64,000 bases of DNA, taken from positions 1-64,000 of the forward strand of contig NZ_CBVI010000023.1 of the NCBI RefSeq assembly GCF_000513195.1, written 5' to 3'. A program made the position numbers and the translations under genes. This DNA is from Bacteroides timonensis (GTDB lineage Bacteria > Bacteroidota > Bacteroidia > Bacteroidales > Bacteroidaceae). Position 1 is the first letter of the stretch, and every line of letters begins with the position of its first letter. The notes under the pieces were generated by a model. That model did not search any database. It saw only the letters and a program-made list of their open reading frames with translations, and had not been told where the DNA came from. This document shows positions 49,737 through 57,996 of this stretch, one piece after another.

Positions 49737-51224
49737 TTATTTAATCCTTTTTCCCCAGACGGAACGTCCCCGGCTATCCAGACCGGTAAAGAGAACTGTT
49801 TCCGTTTCATTTTCCCAATCATGTCCGGCAAATACGATCAAGTCTTTTATATCTTCTCCATCAAGTGTCAACCGCAGAGATTGCTTTGCATCTGTAAAAT
49901 TCCAGGTTCCTTTATTCTCTCCTAGTTTTCCATCTTTCTCTAAATGTAACAGATGAGACATGTTCCATTCTTCATCTTGCAGCTCACCCTCACCCCACAA
50001 TATTTGTCCCGCTTCTAACTTACGTTCATACAAAGGTTCCTGTACACGGATAATCTCCCACTCACCAGCTAAGTCTGCAGCGGAGAACTTCCGTGATTTA
50101 CTACCGGCATAGCGTTCGGGAGATACAACAGGCCAACCCTCTTCTGTAAAAAACACCTGACGTATATGAAGATCCATCATCTGATTGTGCGGAGACAAAC
50201 GACCTTGATGAGCCATAAAATACTGTCCATCGTCTGAAGTAAACACCGCACAATGCGCTGTTCCGGCCCAGCCCGGGTGATTCTGGAAGCGATAAGGAGC
50301 GGTCAGTATCGGAAAGTTATTGGTAGTATCTTTCAATTCCTTACCAAAGTAATCAACGAAAGGTCCTTCCGCTTTGTCCGAACGTCCGACACGCACATTG
50401 TAAGTCGTCATCAGCGGATCGTAGGAAACAAACAGGAAATATTCTTTTAAATCAGGATTATAAATAATCTCAGGCGCTTCCAGATTATCCTTCTTGTAAT
50501 TGGCACGGCGAGCTACCAAATGTCCTCTATCCCCTTCTGCCAAAGGAAGTCCGGTTTCAGGATTCAGTTCCACGCAATACAAACCGCCGAAGTATGAGCC
50601 GTAGTGCATCCACCACTTACCGCTTGAAGGGTCTACAGTGATGCTGGGATCAATGGCATTCATGGCTGTCATATCGTCTGTTTTGACCACACAACCCGTC
50701 AATGCCCAGGGACCTTCGGGAGAATCAGACTCCGCCAGCCCTATATAAGAGGTCTTCCGCCCGAAAGCCGACACACAATAATAGAGTCTGTACTTATTAT
50801 TATAAGGAATAATGTAAGGAGCCCAGATATTCGTTGCTCCATGCCCTCCGGCATGAGAGCGCACCCACTCCACCGCCTCTTGAGGAATTTCAGGAAGCAC
50901 CCAACCGAGGAACTCCCAATTCACCAAGTCTTTGGAACGCCGCATTTGTATAAATCCCAAGGGAACTCCCTTTTCTTTTGCTTCTTTACGGTTTTCACGG
51001 AAAATGGCATCCGTGGAATACATGTAGTAATAATCGCCTATTTTACGGCAAGACGGATCATGTACATTGTAAGTTCCCCACGAACGGTAATTCTCCATAG
51101 AAGAGAGCGAAGAATAATCATCCGCCCACGGATTGGGCGAAGCGGTAGGAGTAAACACAGGAGGAGTGCAAGCAGCAAAGAAGCCGCTCGTCAGCAAAAT
51201 AGCTATGCGTAGCAAGTTTCTCAT
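49737..51224 (-). CDS. GH43 arabinan-degrading enzyme, lipoprotein
   Basis: 495 residues with lipobox SGFFAAC (Cys19) followed by TPPVF, not acidic, so probably kept in the periplasm. The five-bladed propeller residues are D56 (YNVHDPSCRK, base), D192 (NAIDPSITVD) and E249 (NLEAPEIIYNP, acid). The C-terminal domain (~385-495) is lipocalin-like. The family includes endo-1,5-alpha-arabinanases and arabinofuranosidases, and context favours arabinan. Its promoter (-7 TATTTTTG at 51252-51259) carries the PUL2 operator repeats. Confidence 0.9.
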   Translation of the reverse strand: MRNLLRIAILLTSGFFAACTPPVFTPTASPNPWADDYSSLSSMENYRSWGTYNVHDPSCRKIGDYYYMYSTDAIFRENRKEAKEKGVPLGFIQMRRSKDLVNWEFLGWVLPEIPQEAVEWVRSHAGGHGATNIWAPYIIPYNNKYRLYYCVSAFGRKTSYIGLAESDSPEGPWALTGCVVKTDDMTAMNAIDPSITVDPSSGKWWMHYGSYFGGLYCVELNPETGLPLAEGDRGHLVARRANYKKDNLEAPEIIYNPDLKEYFLFVSYDPLMTTYNVRVGRSDKAEGPFVDYFGKELKDTTNNFPILTAPYRFQNHPGWAGTAHCAVFTSDDGQYFMAHQGRLSPHNQMMDLHIRQVFFTEEGWPVVSPERYAGSKSRKFSAADLAGEWEIIRVQEPLYERKLEAGQILWGEGELQDEEWNMSHLLHLEKDGKLGENKGTWNFTDAKQSLRLTLDGEDIKDLIVFAGHDWENETETVLFTGLDSRGRSVWGKRIK

Positions 51225-51251
51225 AATATCAACAGATTATAAATTCTGTTG

Positions 51252-51259
51252 CAAAAATA
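51252..51259 (-). promoter_or_regulatory. -7 element of the GH43-GH51 operon
   Basis: TATTTTTG on the minus strand, preceded by GCG and followed by CAAC. It lies exactly 28 bp downstream of the start of the nearest TGTCCACC operator copy, the same distance and the same box as at the PUL2 SusC/D operon promoter (56069). Confidence 0.8.
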
Positions 51260-51279
51260 CGCCCGGGCTGGTATGGGAA

Positions 51280-51342
51280 GGTGGACAAACGAATATTTGA
51301 GGTGGACATACGGACATTACAGGTGGATATTCCACCTATCGT
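51280..51342 (-). promoter_or_regulatory. PUL2 operator: three 21-bp-spaced TGTCCACC sites
   Basis: GGTGGA words (reverse complement TCCACC) start at 51280, 51301 and 51322, exactly 21 bp apart. On the minus strand they read TTTGTCCACC, TATGTCCACCTCAAA and AATATCCACC, pointing toward the GH43 gene. The outermost unit is a perfect palindrome, AGGTGGATATTCCACCT (51321-51337). They lie between the GH43 promoter and the HTCS promoter. The same words recur upstream of the SusC/D operon, so this is the likely HTCS binding site. Confidence 0.8.
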
Positions 51343-51363
51343 TAAAAAAGGCATTGTCTCATT

Positions 51364-51394
51364 TTTGCAATTTACAGATAATCTCCTAACTTTG
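51364..51394 (+). promoter_or_regulatory. Consensus promoter of the PUL2 HTCS gene
   Basis: TTTG (51364-51367), 19 bp, TAACTTTG (51387-51394): exact Bacteroides -33/-7 consensus and spacing. The ATG follows 21 bp after the -7 box, so the 5' leader is very short. Full consensus fits constitutive expression of the sensor. Confidence 0.8.
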
Positions 51395-51415
51395 CTTTGG
51401 ATAATACAAAACAAT

Positions 51416-52138
51416 ATGAAAAAACACATCTTTCTATACCTTATTATATATAGCTGCCTCATTATGTCCGGTTCTTTACAGGCGCAAGAACGCTTCACCG
51501 AGCGATACAACGTCTCTTATATCACGATGGACGACGGACTACCCCACAACTTTATCGATGATATTTATAAAGACACCCGTGGTTTCCTCTGGATATCCAC
51601 TGCCGGCGGCGGACTTTCCCGGTATGACGGCTACGAATTCATCCACTTCAATCCCAACACTTTCCACTGCAAACTCAAAAGCAATTTCATACGTAATGTG
51701 TACGAAGACACTTTCCAACGCCTGTGGGTTGTATCCGAAGGTGGCACAGATATCATTGACCTGTCTACCCTGCAACCCATCGTCCCCAATGATCCTAAAG
51801 GTCTACTGGCGGAATTAATCAAACAACCCGCCTATAGCGTCATGCGAGATTCACAGGATTGCATTTGGCTGCAATGTGACAATGCGCTTCACCGGATAAC
51901 TTTTGACGCAAAAGGCAGTGTAGAAACCTTATCTAGCCTGGAACTACCGGCATTGCACGAGCCGGACCTTATTTTAAAAGATATCGACGAAGACGGAAAG
52001 ATATGGACCGGCATCAACGGTACAATCTATAAAATCAGCCCGCCCCCCCGAGGGAAAGTTAGAAAAAGCCTCCTTATCAGAACGCCTGACCTTCTGGCCG
52101 GAACTCTACTTCAAAGACATGCTGGCAAAGGAAAATGA
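51416..52138 (+). CDS. N-terminal piece of the PUL2 HTCS (part of the first propeller)
   Basis: 240 residues from the ATG at 51416, which gives a signal peptide; an upstream frame start at 51281 lies within the operator and before the promoter. It contains Reg_prop blades (MDDGLPHNFIDDIYKDTRGF, WISTAGGGLSRYDGYEF). The last ~30 residues after PPP are out of frame and unlike the family. Confidence 0.7.
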   Translation: MKKHIFLYLIIYSCLIMSGSLQAQERFTERYNVSYITMDDGLPHNFIDDIYKDTRGFLWISTAGGGLSRYDGYEFIHFNPNTFHCKLKSNFIRNVYEDTFQRLWVVSEGGTDIIDLSTLQPIVPNDPKGLLAELIKQPAYSVMRDSQDCIWLQCDNALHRITFDAKGSVETLSSLELPALHEPDLILKDIDEDGKIWTGINGTIYKISPPPRGKVRKSLLIRTPDLLAGTLLQRHAGKGK

Positions 52139-55100
52139 AGTATGGATAGCCACCCATATAGGGCTGTATCGTTACAACAGAAACAGCAATGCAGTAAAGC
52201 TATACGAAAACAATCCCAATGATCCCCATTCCTTGTCGCAAAATTACCTGACCAGCCTTGCCATTTCCAACGACAAGCAACTGATCGCAGGTACTCTTCG
52301 CGGGGTTAATATCTATAATCCTATTACAGACGATTTTGAACGCTTCACCCATAGCTCAACCGGCAACGGCCAGCTGAATAGCAATTTCATCAATTGCATC
52401 AAAGTAGACGGACAGCATATCTGGTTCGGTACGGAAACCGGCGGCATCAACAAGCTAACTCCCAAACGCTTGTCCATACACAATTACCAACATGACCGGG
52501 ATAATCCCTCCAGCTTATCTTATAACCCGGTAAATGCTATCTACGAAGATAAAAACGGCAGCTTGTGGGTAGGTACCGTAGAGGGTGGTTTGAACCGTAA
52601 AGAACAAGGTAAAGAAGAATTCGTCCATTATAAATGGGAACGCGGCGAATTGAGCCATAACTCAGTGAGCTGCTTTGCCGCTGACAACAGAGACCGCCTA
52701 TGGGTAGGCACTTGGGGAGGAGGTATCAACATCCTGGATGCAAAGACTCCCCGGCGTCCTTTGCAAGTGATTCATACACATCCAGACACCGGTTTCCCCT
52801 TGTTCTTTGTTGCAGTACTTATTTATGACCCTGTCAACAACGGAATGTGGATAGGCACTAACCGGGGGCTCTTTTTCTATGATCTGGAAACCCAAAAGTT
52901 CATTTCTCCTTTCGCGAACAATGCGGCGGAAAATGTTCGCGGCTGCCTCGGAGCTGTCATCGACAAGGAAGATAAATTATGGATAGGAAGCACGGAAGGT
53001 GTATATATCATAGACCTGCGCTCCCCGAAGTCGGATAAAAGAGAATTCCAATACCGGCATCTGAATTATAAGTTGGACGATCCCCAGTCTAAACTTGTAG
53101 AGAAAATCAGTTGTTTTTGCAAAGCGGAAGATGGAACATTATGGTTGGGAAGCAACGGGTATGGCATATACAAACGAGTAGTCGATGAACAAGGCAGAGA
53201 GAAATTTATTTCCCACACCACGTCCCATGGATTAATCAACAATAACGTACGAAGCATAGAGGAAGACATCAACGGCAATCTCTGGATAGGAACCAACAAT
53301 GGACTTTCCTGCTATCACCCCACCGAGAACCGTTTTACCAATTACACCAAACAAGACGGGTTGCCGGACGCCCAGTTCTATTGGAACGCCTCATTCCGTT
53401 CTTCAGACGGCACTCTCTACTTCGGCAACGTAGCGGGGCTTACAGCTATTGAAAGTAATCTTCCCGCTACCTTTGTCCAACCCGCCAACGTACGCTTTAC
53501 CCGGTTGAGGATAGGAAACGAAGAAATTCTTCCGGGCAGTAAATACTTGTCCCAAGATATTGCCGTTACCCAAGAGATCGAACTTCATGAAAAAGAGAAA
53601 TCTTTCTCCCTGGAATTCTCCGCTTTGAATTTTGAGCCATGCAATACGGCTACTTACAGTTACCGCCTTCTCGGATTTGAAAACAAATGGGTACAAGTTC
53701 CCGGCAACCGGCGATTTGCAAGCTATACAAACTTACGTCCGGGCAACTATACCTTACAGGTGAAATACGCCACCGACGGAGGAGAGGGAACAGAGAAAAT
53801 CACTGAACTGAAGATCACTATCCTACCCTATTTCTATAAAACTACCTGGTTCATATTGATGCTGGTCGTCCTCGCCTCATTAGCCGTATGGCAATTTTAC
53901 CAATGGCGCATACGGAACTTCAAACGCCAGAGAGAATTGCTGCACCGCACCGTAGAGGAACGCACATACCAATTGGAACAGAAAAAGCAACAATTAGAGC
54001 ACCAGACCGAAGAGCTTTCACGCCAGAACAAGATGCTGACCCAGCAGAATGAAAAGATCACCCGGCAGAAAGCACAGTTGAGCCGCATGGCACACAAAGT
54101 TCAAGAACTGACATTGGACAAGATCGCTTTCTTTACCAATATTACGCACGAATTCCGCACGCCCATAACCTTGATTATCGGCCCCATCGAACGTGCTTTG
54201 AAACTTAGCTATAATCCGCAAGTCATAGAACAGCTGAACTTTGTGGAGCGCAACTCCAAATACCTGCTATCCCTCATCAATCAGTTGATGGATTTCCGGA
54301 AAGTGGAGTCCGGCAAACTGAATATCGCCAAGACGAAAGGCAACTTCATGAAGTTTATAAGTACGCTGCTCACTCCGTTTGAAGTGTTTGCCGGAGAACG
54401 GAACATCTCCATAAAATGCTATTTCCACATGCCGAATCCCGAAATCATGTATGACGAGGAAGCCATGCACAAGGTCATCACCAACCTGATAAGCAACGCT
54501 ATTAAATTCACCCCCAATGGTGGAAGCATATCCGTATATATAGCCACTCTGCCTGCTAAAAGAGATAAAGGAGAAGCACTCTACATCTGTGTCAGCGACA
54601 CCGGAACCGGCATTTCAGATCAGGATATAGCACAAATATTCAATCGCTTCTACCAGTCAAAGAAGCAAATGAAATATCCTGTATACGGGCAAACCGGCAC
54701 AGGCATCGGGCTGTACCTCTGCAAACGTATCGTTACGATGCACGATGGAGAGATCAGTGTCCGCAACAACCCCACTTCCGGTTGTTCTTTCCGCATCTTG
54801 CTGCCGCTAACGAAAGAAGAGAGCATAAACGACCATATAATCATTGAAAACAACATATCGGCCTTATCAACTACAGACGAGAATTTGCCGAAAGAAAAAG
54901 CGGCACTCAACATTTTGGTGGTAGAAGACAATGCTGACATGAGAGGATATATCCGTTCCATTCTCCGTGATTACTATAATGTGCTTGAAGCCGGCAACGG
55001 TGCAGAAGCCCTTGAGGTGCTGAACAGCCAGCCTGTAGATTTCATAATCAGCGACCTGATGATGCCCGTAATGGACGGCATAGAACTATCGCGCCGAGTC

Positions 55101-55670
55101 AAAGAAACATTTGCCATCTCGCATATACCTTTCCTGATGCTGACTGCCAAGACATCCCCGGAAGCCCGGTTGGAAAGTTACCGCACGGGGGTGGACGAAT
55201 ATTTGCTAAAGCCTTTCGACGAAACCCTGTTATTAGCCCGTATCGAGAACATCCTGGACAACCGCAGACGCTATCAACGGAAATTCAAGACAAACATGGA
55301 TGTGGAAGCATTGAATATAGAGGAAGAATCCGGAGACAAAAAGTTTATCAACCAGGTTATGGAGGTCGTAAAAGAACACTATAAAAACCCTTACTTCGAA
55401 GTAAGCGATTTCTGTGAAGCCGTAGGAGTAAGCAAAAGCCTGCTGAACAAAAAGCTGCAAAGTCTCATCGGGCAATCCGCCGGACAATTTATCCGCAATT
55501 ACAGACTTAATACCGCCCGGGAACTGATTCTCAAAAACCGGGAGAGCAAACAGATGAATATTGCAGAAATAGCGTATGAGGTTGGTTTCAATGACCCCAA
55601 GTATTTCGCCCGCTGTTTCAGCAAGCAGTTTAATACGACGCCAAGCGCATTGCTGAATGAAGAAGAGTAA
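52119..55670 (+). CDS. C-terminal piece of the PUL2 HTCS (propellers, kinase, receiver, AraC domain)
   Basis: 1183 residues in the restored frame. The first Met (52119) lies inside a propeller strand (LYFKDMLAKENEVWIATHIG), so it is not a natural start. H677 and D979 of this piece are the phosphorelay residues. Without the signal peptide it would not be inserted as a periplasmic sensor. It overlaps the N-terminal piece by 20 bp. Confidence 0.7.
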   Translation: MLAKENEVWIATHIGLYRYNRNSNAVKLYENNPNDPHSLSQNYLTSLAISNDKQLIAGTLRGVNIYNPITDDFERFTHSSTGNGQLNSNFINCIKVDGQHIWFGTETGGINKLTPKRLSIHNYQHDRDNPSSLSYNPVNAIYEDKNGSLWVGTVEGGLNRKEQGKEEFVHYKWERGELSHNSVSCFAADNRDRLWVGTWGGGINILDAKTPRRPLQVIHTHPDTGFPLFFVAVLIYDPVNNGMWIGTNRGLFFYDLETQKFISPFANNAAENVRGCLGAVIDKEDKLWIGSTEGVYIIDLRSPKSDKREFQYRHLNYKLDDPQSKLVEKISCFCKAEDGTLWLGSNGYGIYKRVVDEQGREKFISHTTSHGLINNNVRSIEEDINGNLWIGTNNGLSCYHPTENRFTNYTKQDGLPDAQFYWNASFRSSDGTLYFGNVAGLTAIESNLPATFVQPANVRFTRLRIGNEEILPGSKYLSQDIAVTQEIELHEKEKSFSLEFSALNFEPCNTATYSYRLLGFENKWVQVPGNRRFASYTNLRPGNYTLQVKYATDGGEGTEKITELKITILPYFYKTTWFILMLVVLASLAVWQFYQWRIRNFKRQRELLHRTVEERTYQLEQKKQQLEHQTEELSRQNKMLTQQNEKITRQKAQLSRMAHKVQELTLDKIAFFTNITHEFRTPITLIIGPIERALKLSYNPQVIEQLNFVERNSKYLLSLINQLMDFRKVESGKLNIAKTKGNFMKFISTLLTPFEVFAGERNISIKCYFHMPNPEIMYDEEAMHKVITNLISNAIKFTPNGGSISVYIATLPAKRDKGEALYICVSDTGTGISDQDIAQIFNRFYQSKKQMKYPVYGQTGTGIGLYLCKRIVTMHDGEISVRNNPTSGCSFRILLPLTKEESINDHIIIENNISALSTTDENLPKEKAALNILVVEDNADMRGYIRSILRDYYNVLEAGNGAEALEVLNSQPVDFIISDLMMPVMDGIELSRRVKETFAISHIPFLMLTAKTSPEARLESYRTGVDEYLLKPFDETLLLARIENILDNRRRYQRKFKTNMDVEALNIEEESGDKKFINQVMEVVKEHYKNPYFEVSDFCEAVGVSKSLLNKKLQSLIGQSAGQFIRNYRLNTARELILKNRESKQMNIAEIAYEVGFNDPKYFARCFSKQFNTTPSALLNEEE

Positions 55671-55814
55671 GGTCGCTGATCTCAACCTTCGCGATTGATT
55701 ACAAATCCGCCGGAATGGGACAAATATATTGACACTATTAGAATAAAAACAGATGTGCCCCTTGTTGCCAGATGTGCCATTATCCCATTGAGAAGTACCT
55801 GTGAGCATGATTAA

Positions 55815-55898
55815 AAAGGGTGTAGCCTTAAGGTCGGGATGGCTACACCCTTTCCCCTATATGGCTACACCCTTTGGTGGTTAGGGCTACACCCTTTC
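55815..55898. repeat. Three 22-bp-spaced GGCTACACCCTTT repeats with an inverted copy
   Basis: GGCTACACCCTTT starts at 55841, 55863 and 55885, exactly 22 bp apart; the 13 bases are identical while the other 9 vary. An inverted copy (AAAGGGTGTAGCC, 55815-55827) lies 13 bp before the first, forming a 13-bp hairpin that could end the HTCS transcript. The array is about 145 bp past the HTCS stop and about 115 bp before the SusC/D operator. The rest of the 468-bp gap 55671-56138 holds that operator and promoter and no gene. Confidence 0.85.
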
Positions 55899-56012
55899 GA
55901 TGCCTTCCTTACCAGCATCTTCTCCTGTTTTCATTTTATTTACAGTACAATAAGCCTGAAGTATCGTGATATATACTGAAGCCGAATTTTAATTGTAATT
56001 TTCACACTTAAT

Positions 56013-56076
56013 ATTCATTTGTCCACCTCAAAAATTCATTTGTCCACCTCTAGAACACCTTTTGAGCGTATTTTTG
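56013..56076 (+). promoter_or_regulatory. PUL2 operator and promoter of the SGBP-SusC-SusD operon
   Basis: ATTCATTTGTCCACCTC occurs at 56013 and 56034, 21 bp apart; a degenerate third unit (TTCACACTTAA part) precedes it at 55992. The -7 box TATTTTTG (56069-56076) begins exactly 28 bp after the T of the second TGTCCACC (56041). No TTTG occupies the -33 position; the operator lies just upstream instead, as expected for activator-dependent transcription. It is the same architecture as the GH43 promoter. Confidence 0.85.
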
Positions 56077-56138
56077 CACCACTACTTAAAATATGAATGT
56101 AGTATAACTAATATTGTTAAACCATTAATATCTGTATT

Positions 56139-57977
56139 ATGAAGAAGACAAGAAAGTGGTCGTCACTTATACTGGCGGCTTTTACAGTCCTTTCTTTAGG
56201 AGCTTGTGAGGATTGGGGACAGATGGACCCGCCTGCGGGGAATGATGTTAACCCGAAACTTGAACAGGTAGCCAACGTAACCTTTCAAGGTAATTTCGAC
56301 CCAACAAGTATGAACTACTATGCTTATGAAGGTGGCGAAGTGGCCGAAATTGTAGTAGATGAAGAGCGAGACACGGTTCTTCACTGTCCTAATGGCTATG
56401 CCCGTATGTTCAACCCGTTGAGCAATTACAAAGTTCAAAACGGCGTTTCGCTTACCTTTTGGGTAAAGCAAGCGGCTCTCGTTGACGAAGAAACCCAAGA
56501 AGCTTTAGACGATGACTTGGAAGGTGCCCTATTCTCTTTCCAAAACGCAAATGGCACTCAACGTATGTTTATGACTGCCAATGGGTGGCTGAAGTACGAA
56601 GGCACCGATGGTGAGTACGAAGCGAACAATCCGAGTAACCTCAAGACTGGCATGTTAACACCCACCGGTGAATGGCATTATGTCGCAATTACTGTTCGTA
56701 ACGATGGATATAGTGTTTTTGTAGATGGCAATCAGCGCATCGACAAGACCGAAACGAACTTCGACTTCAACAAGATTGTGCAATTCATGGGCAACACCTC
56801 TTATATATATATAGGTAGTGGGTCGGATACCGACACCCGGGAGATGTGGATAGATGATATTAATATTTATCGCAATCAGATTACCAGCAAAGAGCAAGCG
56901 CGCCCCAGCATGGGCGGAGAAGAGCCCGACTATGGTAACTACCTCTATGTGGGTGAAGAAGATTGTTCGTCAGCATGGTGGACAACATTTTCTCCTACCA
57001 TCCGAATGACAGGAGACACCAACACCCACTATGGTTTCTGGAACTACGGTAGCGGAGGCGGAAACTGGAATAACTTTGTACTCGTAATTACCAATGGGAA
57101 AGAACGCGACGAAAGTGACTACGCCGAGTACGTGGTTATGCGCTCTGATGCTTTCGGATGGGGACAATATTGGGTGGATGGTCGTTTAACCCATAACTTG
57201 AATTTCGATACTTTCATCGCAGATATGAATGGTGCATTTGTTGATATCGACATCGTTCGTGAAGGTAATAAGGTTACAGTGAAGACCTGTGCTACAACTT
57301 CCGATGGAAGAACTCTCATACAAGAATACTGGTTTGAAGGCGATCTTGCAGAAACAATCGGTTCATTCCTGACTTGTGATGCTTCATACTATAAGATTGA
57401 TGTAGAAAAAACCCTTGTAGGCGGTAAAGTTTATGCGGAAGAGACTTACACTACCGGAGCACCGGATTGCTCTACAGCTTGGTGGACACAATTCTCTGAT
57501 CTTTCGGTAGTCACAGGCGATACGGATGTTCCGTTCGTACATGCGTTCTATAATTATACGAACTTGTCAAACAACTGGTGCAACTGGGTAATCGTAATTA
57601 CCAATGGTAAAAACCGTGACGAAAGTGGTTACGCTGAATATGCAGTTTTGCGTGCCGATGCTTATGGCTGGGGTGCCTTTGGTAACACCAACGATAATGC
57701 CGACCTGATTTCTCTTACCCACAGTTTTAATTGGGATACATTTAAGGAGCAAATGAATGGTGCTTTCTGCCGCGTTGCCGTAGAGCGTCAAGGTGCTGAC
57801 CTCACAATTACCGTCAAAACCAGAACTGCTGCCGGCGAAGTATTGGGTGATATGATATTCACTTACCCCAACGGTATCACAACACCTGATATTGGTATAT
57901 TCTTCACGGTAGATGGCTCATATCTTGACTTCCGTTCTGTGGGTTATATGCCTTTCTGGAGTGAAATTCAACAATAA
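56139..57977 (+). CDS. Surface glycan-binding lipoprotein with LamG-like domain and a tandem duplication
   Basis: 612 residues. The lipobox is LSLGAC (Cys23), followed by EDWGQMD, acidic, so probably surface-exposed. Residues ~45-245 look like a LamG/concanavalin-type domain (LTFWVKQA, GEWHYVAITVRNDGYSVFVD, MWIDDINIYRN). Residues ~270-425 and ~435-602 are two copies of one module: DCSSAWWTTFS / DCSTAWWTQFS, NWNNFVLVITNGKERDES / NWCNWVIVITNGKNRDES, and MRSDAFGWG / LRADAYGWG. No catalytic motif is seen. Position before susC and the match in place to BT0365 (from memory) suggest an arabinan-binding SGBP. Confidence 0.8.
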   Translation: MKKTRKWSSLILAAFTVLSLGACEDWGQMDPPAGNDVNPKLEQVANVTFQGNFDPTSMNYYAYEGGEVAEIVVDEERDTVLHCPNGYARMFNPLSNYKVQNGVSLTFWVKQAALVDEETQEALDDDLEGALFSFQNANGTQRMFMTANGWLKYEGTDGEYEANNPSNLKTGMLTPTGEWHYVAITVRNDGYSVFVDGNQRIDKTETNFDFNKIVQFMGNTSYIYIGSGSDTDTREMWIDDINIYRNQITSKEQARPSMGGEEPDYGNYLYVGEEDCSSAWWTTFSPTIRMTGDTNTHYGFWNYGSGGGNWNNFVLVITNGKERDESDYAEYVVMRSDAFGWGQYWVDGRLTHNLNFDTFIADMNGAFVDIDIVREGNKVTVKTCATTSDGRTLIQEYWFEGDLAETIGSFLTCDASYYKIDVEKTLVGGKVYAEETYTTGAPDCSTAWWTQFSDLSVVTGDTDVPFVHAFYNYTNLSNNWCNWVIVITNGKNRDESGYAEYAVLRADAYGWGAFGNTNDNADLISLTHSFNWDTFKEQMNGAFCRVAVERQGADLTITVKTRTAAGEVLGDMIFTYPNGITTPDIGIFFTVDGSYLDFRSVGYMPFWSEIQQ

Positions 57978-57996
57978 AAACTTTAAATCAAAAGAT

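Larger units (their letters stand above)
51416..55670 (+). pseudogene. Hybrid two-component regulator (HTCS) of PUL2, one-base insertion in a C7 run
   Basis: Removing one C from 52043-52049 joins ...IYKISPPP to EGKLEKASLSERLTFWPELY and gives one frame of 1417 residues; 4254 bp is a multiple of three. Restored order: signal peptide (KKHIFLYLIIYSCLIMSGSLQA), two Reg_prop propellers (~25-740), Y_Y_Y (~745-800), membrane helix (~815-835), coiled coil rich in Gln (~850-895), HisKA with H911 (FFTNITHEFRTPITLI), HATPase (~975-1100), receiver with D1213 (FIISDLMMPVMDG), and AraC-type HTH (~1310-1415). All phosphorelay residues are intact. Probable arabino-oligosaccharide sensor like BT0366 (from memory). 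As read, the sensor is cut at about residue 211. Confidence 0.85.

Noticed and set aside
51281..51415. Start of the PUL2 HTCS at 51281
   Set aside because: It would cover the operator and the consensus promoter; the signal peptide begins at 51416.
57913..57996. SusC start inside the SGBP gene
   Set aside because: The 28 extra residues are the out-of-frame end of the SGBP; MINNSK starts a proper signal peptide.
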